A stretch of DNA of 64,000 nucleotides from Cherax quadricarinatus. Its lineage: Eukaryota > Arthropoda > Malacostraca > Decapoda > Parastacidae. The stretch covers positions 26,948,737 to 27,012,736 of the forward strand of contig NC_091323.1 in assembly GCF_038502225.1 (NCBI RefSeq). The letters run 5' to 3'. Both the position numbers and the translations under genes were made by a program. This document shows, in pieces, positions 63,500 to 64,000 of this stretch. Position 1 is the first letter of the stretch, and the number at the start of each line of letters is the position of its first letter. The notes under the pieces were generated by a model that had not been told where the DNA came from, made no database searches, and worked only from the letters and a program-made list of their open reading frames with translations.

Positions 63500-63790
63500 G
63501 GCCTTCAGGCTGCAGAGTTAGAAAAGATATAGGAAATCACTGGTTTGGTAATAGAGCTGTGGATGAGTGGAACAAACTCCCGATTAGCGTCATTGAAGCT
63601 AAAACGTCATGTAATTTTAAAAATAGACAAGACAGATTCACAATATCCTTACTTGGGTGTGAGATGCACCTGACTAGCTTGGGCCAGTAGGTCTGATGCA
63701 CTGCTCCTTCTTTGTTCAGTGGATGTAACTTGGACATAACTAGCTTAGGCCAGCAGGTGACTTGGACCTGCTGCAGTGCTGCTTATGTTT
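63500..63790 (+). pseudogene. CR1 ORF2 C-terminal fragment
   Basis: Encodes KDIGNHWFGNRAVDEWNKLP and SVIEAKTSCNFKNRQD, homologous to the end of CR1 ORF2, then a partly duplicated 3' UTR (GGGCCAGTAGGTC; TAGGCCAGCAGGTGAC). Truncated 5'. Confidence 0.8.
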
Positions 63791-64000
63791 TAGTAGCAAC
63801 AGCCTGGGTGACTAGATACCGCAGACAAGAAGGAAGTCTGGCCTCACGCGAGTGGTAGAAGAGCCCACGAAACCGGTCACAGGCATGTTAGTGACACTGG
63901 TAACCGCAGAAGACGCCAGTCGACTGAACAGTTGATCACTCATCTATGCCAACTTTAATTGTCAGTTATTTTAAACGTATTGACGGGTGAAATGAGTTGT

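Overview
This is eukaryotic, repeat-saturated genomic DNA. Evidence: non-LTR retrotransposons (intact CR1 copies, a Jockey-like fragment, at least one more LINE family), tRNA-derived SINE pieces, AT/CA/ATT microsatellites, minisatellites and very low gene density. The repeat repertoire looks like a decapod crustacean, probably a crayfish. That is recognition from memory, not proof. Only one stretch looks like host coding sequence: a 73-codon putative first exon at 55682-55900 with a possible N-myristoylation start and a splice donor.

The most interesting content is a superfamily of roughly 30 short non-coding retroelements, called HHR elements here. In sense orientation a unit carries a TATA-like box, then about 125-140 nt downstream a motif that folds as a type I hammerhead ribozyme with a two-base-pair stem III, then AATAAAG, then a small 3' hairpin (a GGTAT-type stem). 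Stems I and II and the 3' hairpin keep pairing while their sequences change between subfamilies. Many copies are flanked by 11-15 bp target-site duplications, typically 13 bp. Most are built as antisense plus sense halves, so the locus is a long palindrome. One copy (2190-5409) has expanded into 6.5 apparently identical 420-bp head-to-tail units capped by an inverted unit. This resembles the ribozyme-bearing retrozymes and Penelope-like elements of animals, but no autonomous partner is visible. Distinctive points are an extra A after the CUGANGA box, subfamilies in which the C3-G8 pair reads U3-A8, inverted-dimer architecture, and two element junctions that fall at the predicted cleavage site.

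Layout. 1-2.2 kb: LINE remnant and two minisatellites. 2.2-7.4 kb: HHR arrays. 7.4-8.2 kb: MITE in a TA repeat and a SINE. 9.2-13.7 kb: HHR elements around a 2.9-kb, 31-bp minisatellite. 13.9-19 kb: LINE remnants, a foldback element and simple repeats. 19.4-29.4 kb: dense, nested HHR elements, one enclosing a Jockey-like RT fragment. 29.7-32.5 kb: CR1 copy on the minus strand. 32.6-36.3 kb: more HHR elements with clear TSDs. 36.5-41 kb: LINE mosaic. 42.1-44.7 kb: second CR1 copy. 47.7-51.8 kb: full-length CR1 with ORF1 (coiled coil plus SGNH esterase) and ORF2 (endonuclease plus RT) joined by an overlapping TGATG stop/start. 52-64 kb: mostly unannotated sequence with scattered repeat fragments, the putative host exon and a second foldback element.

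Motif searches and pairings were done by eye. Element boundaries marked degenerate are approximate.
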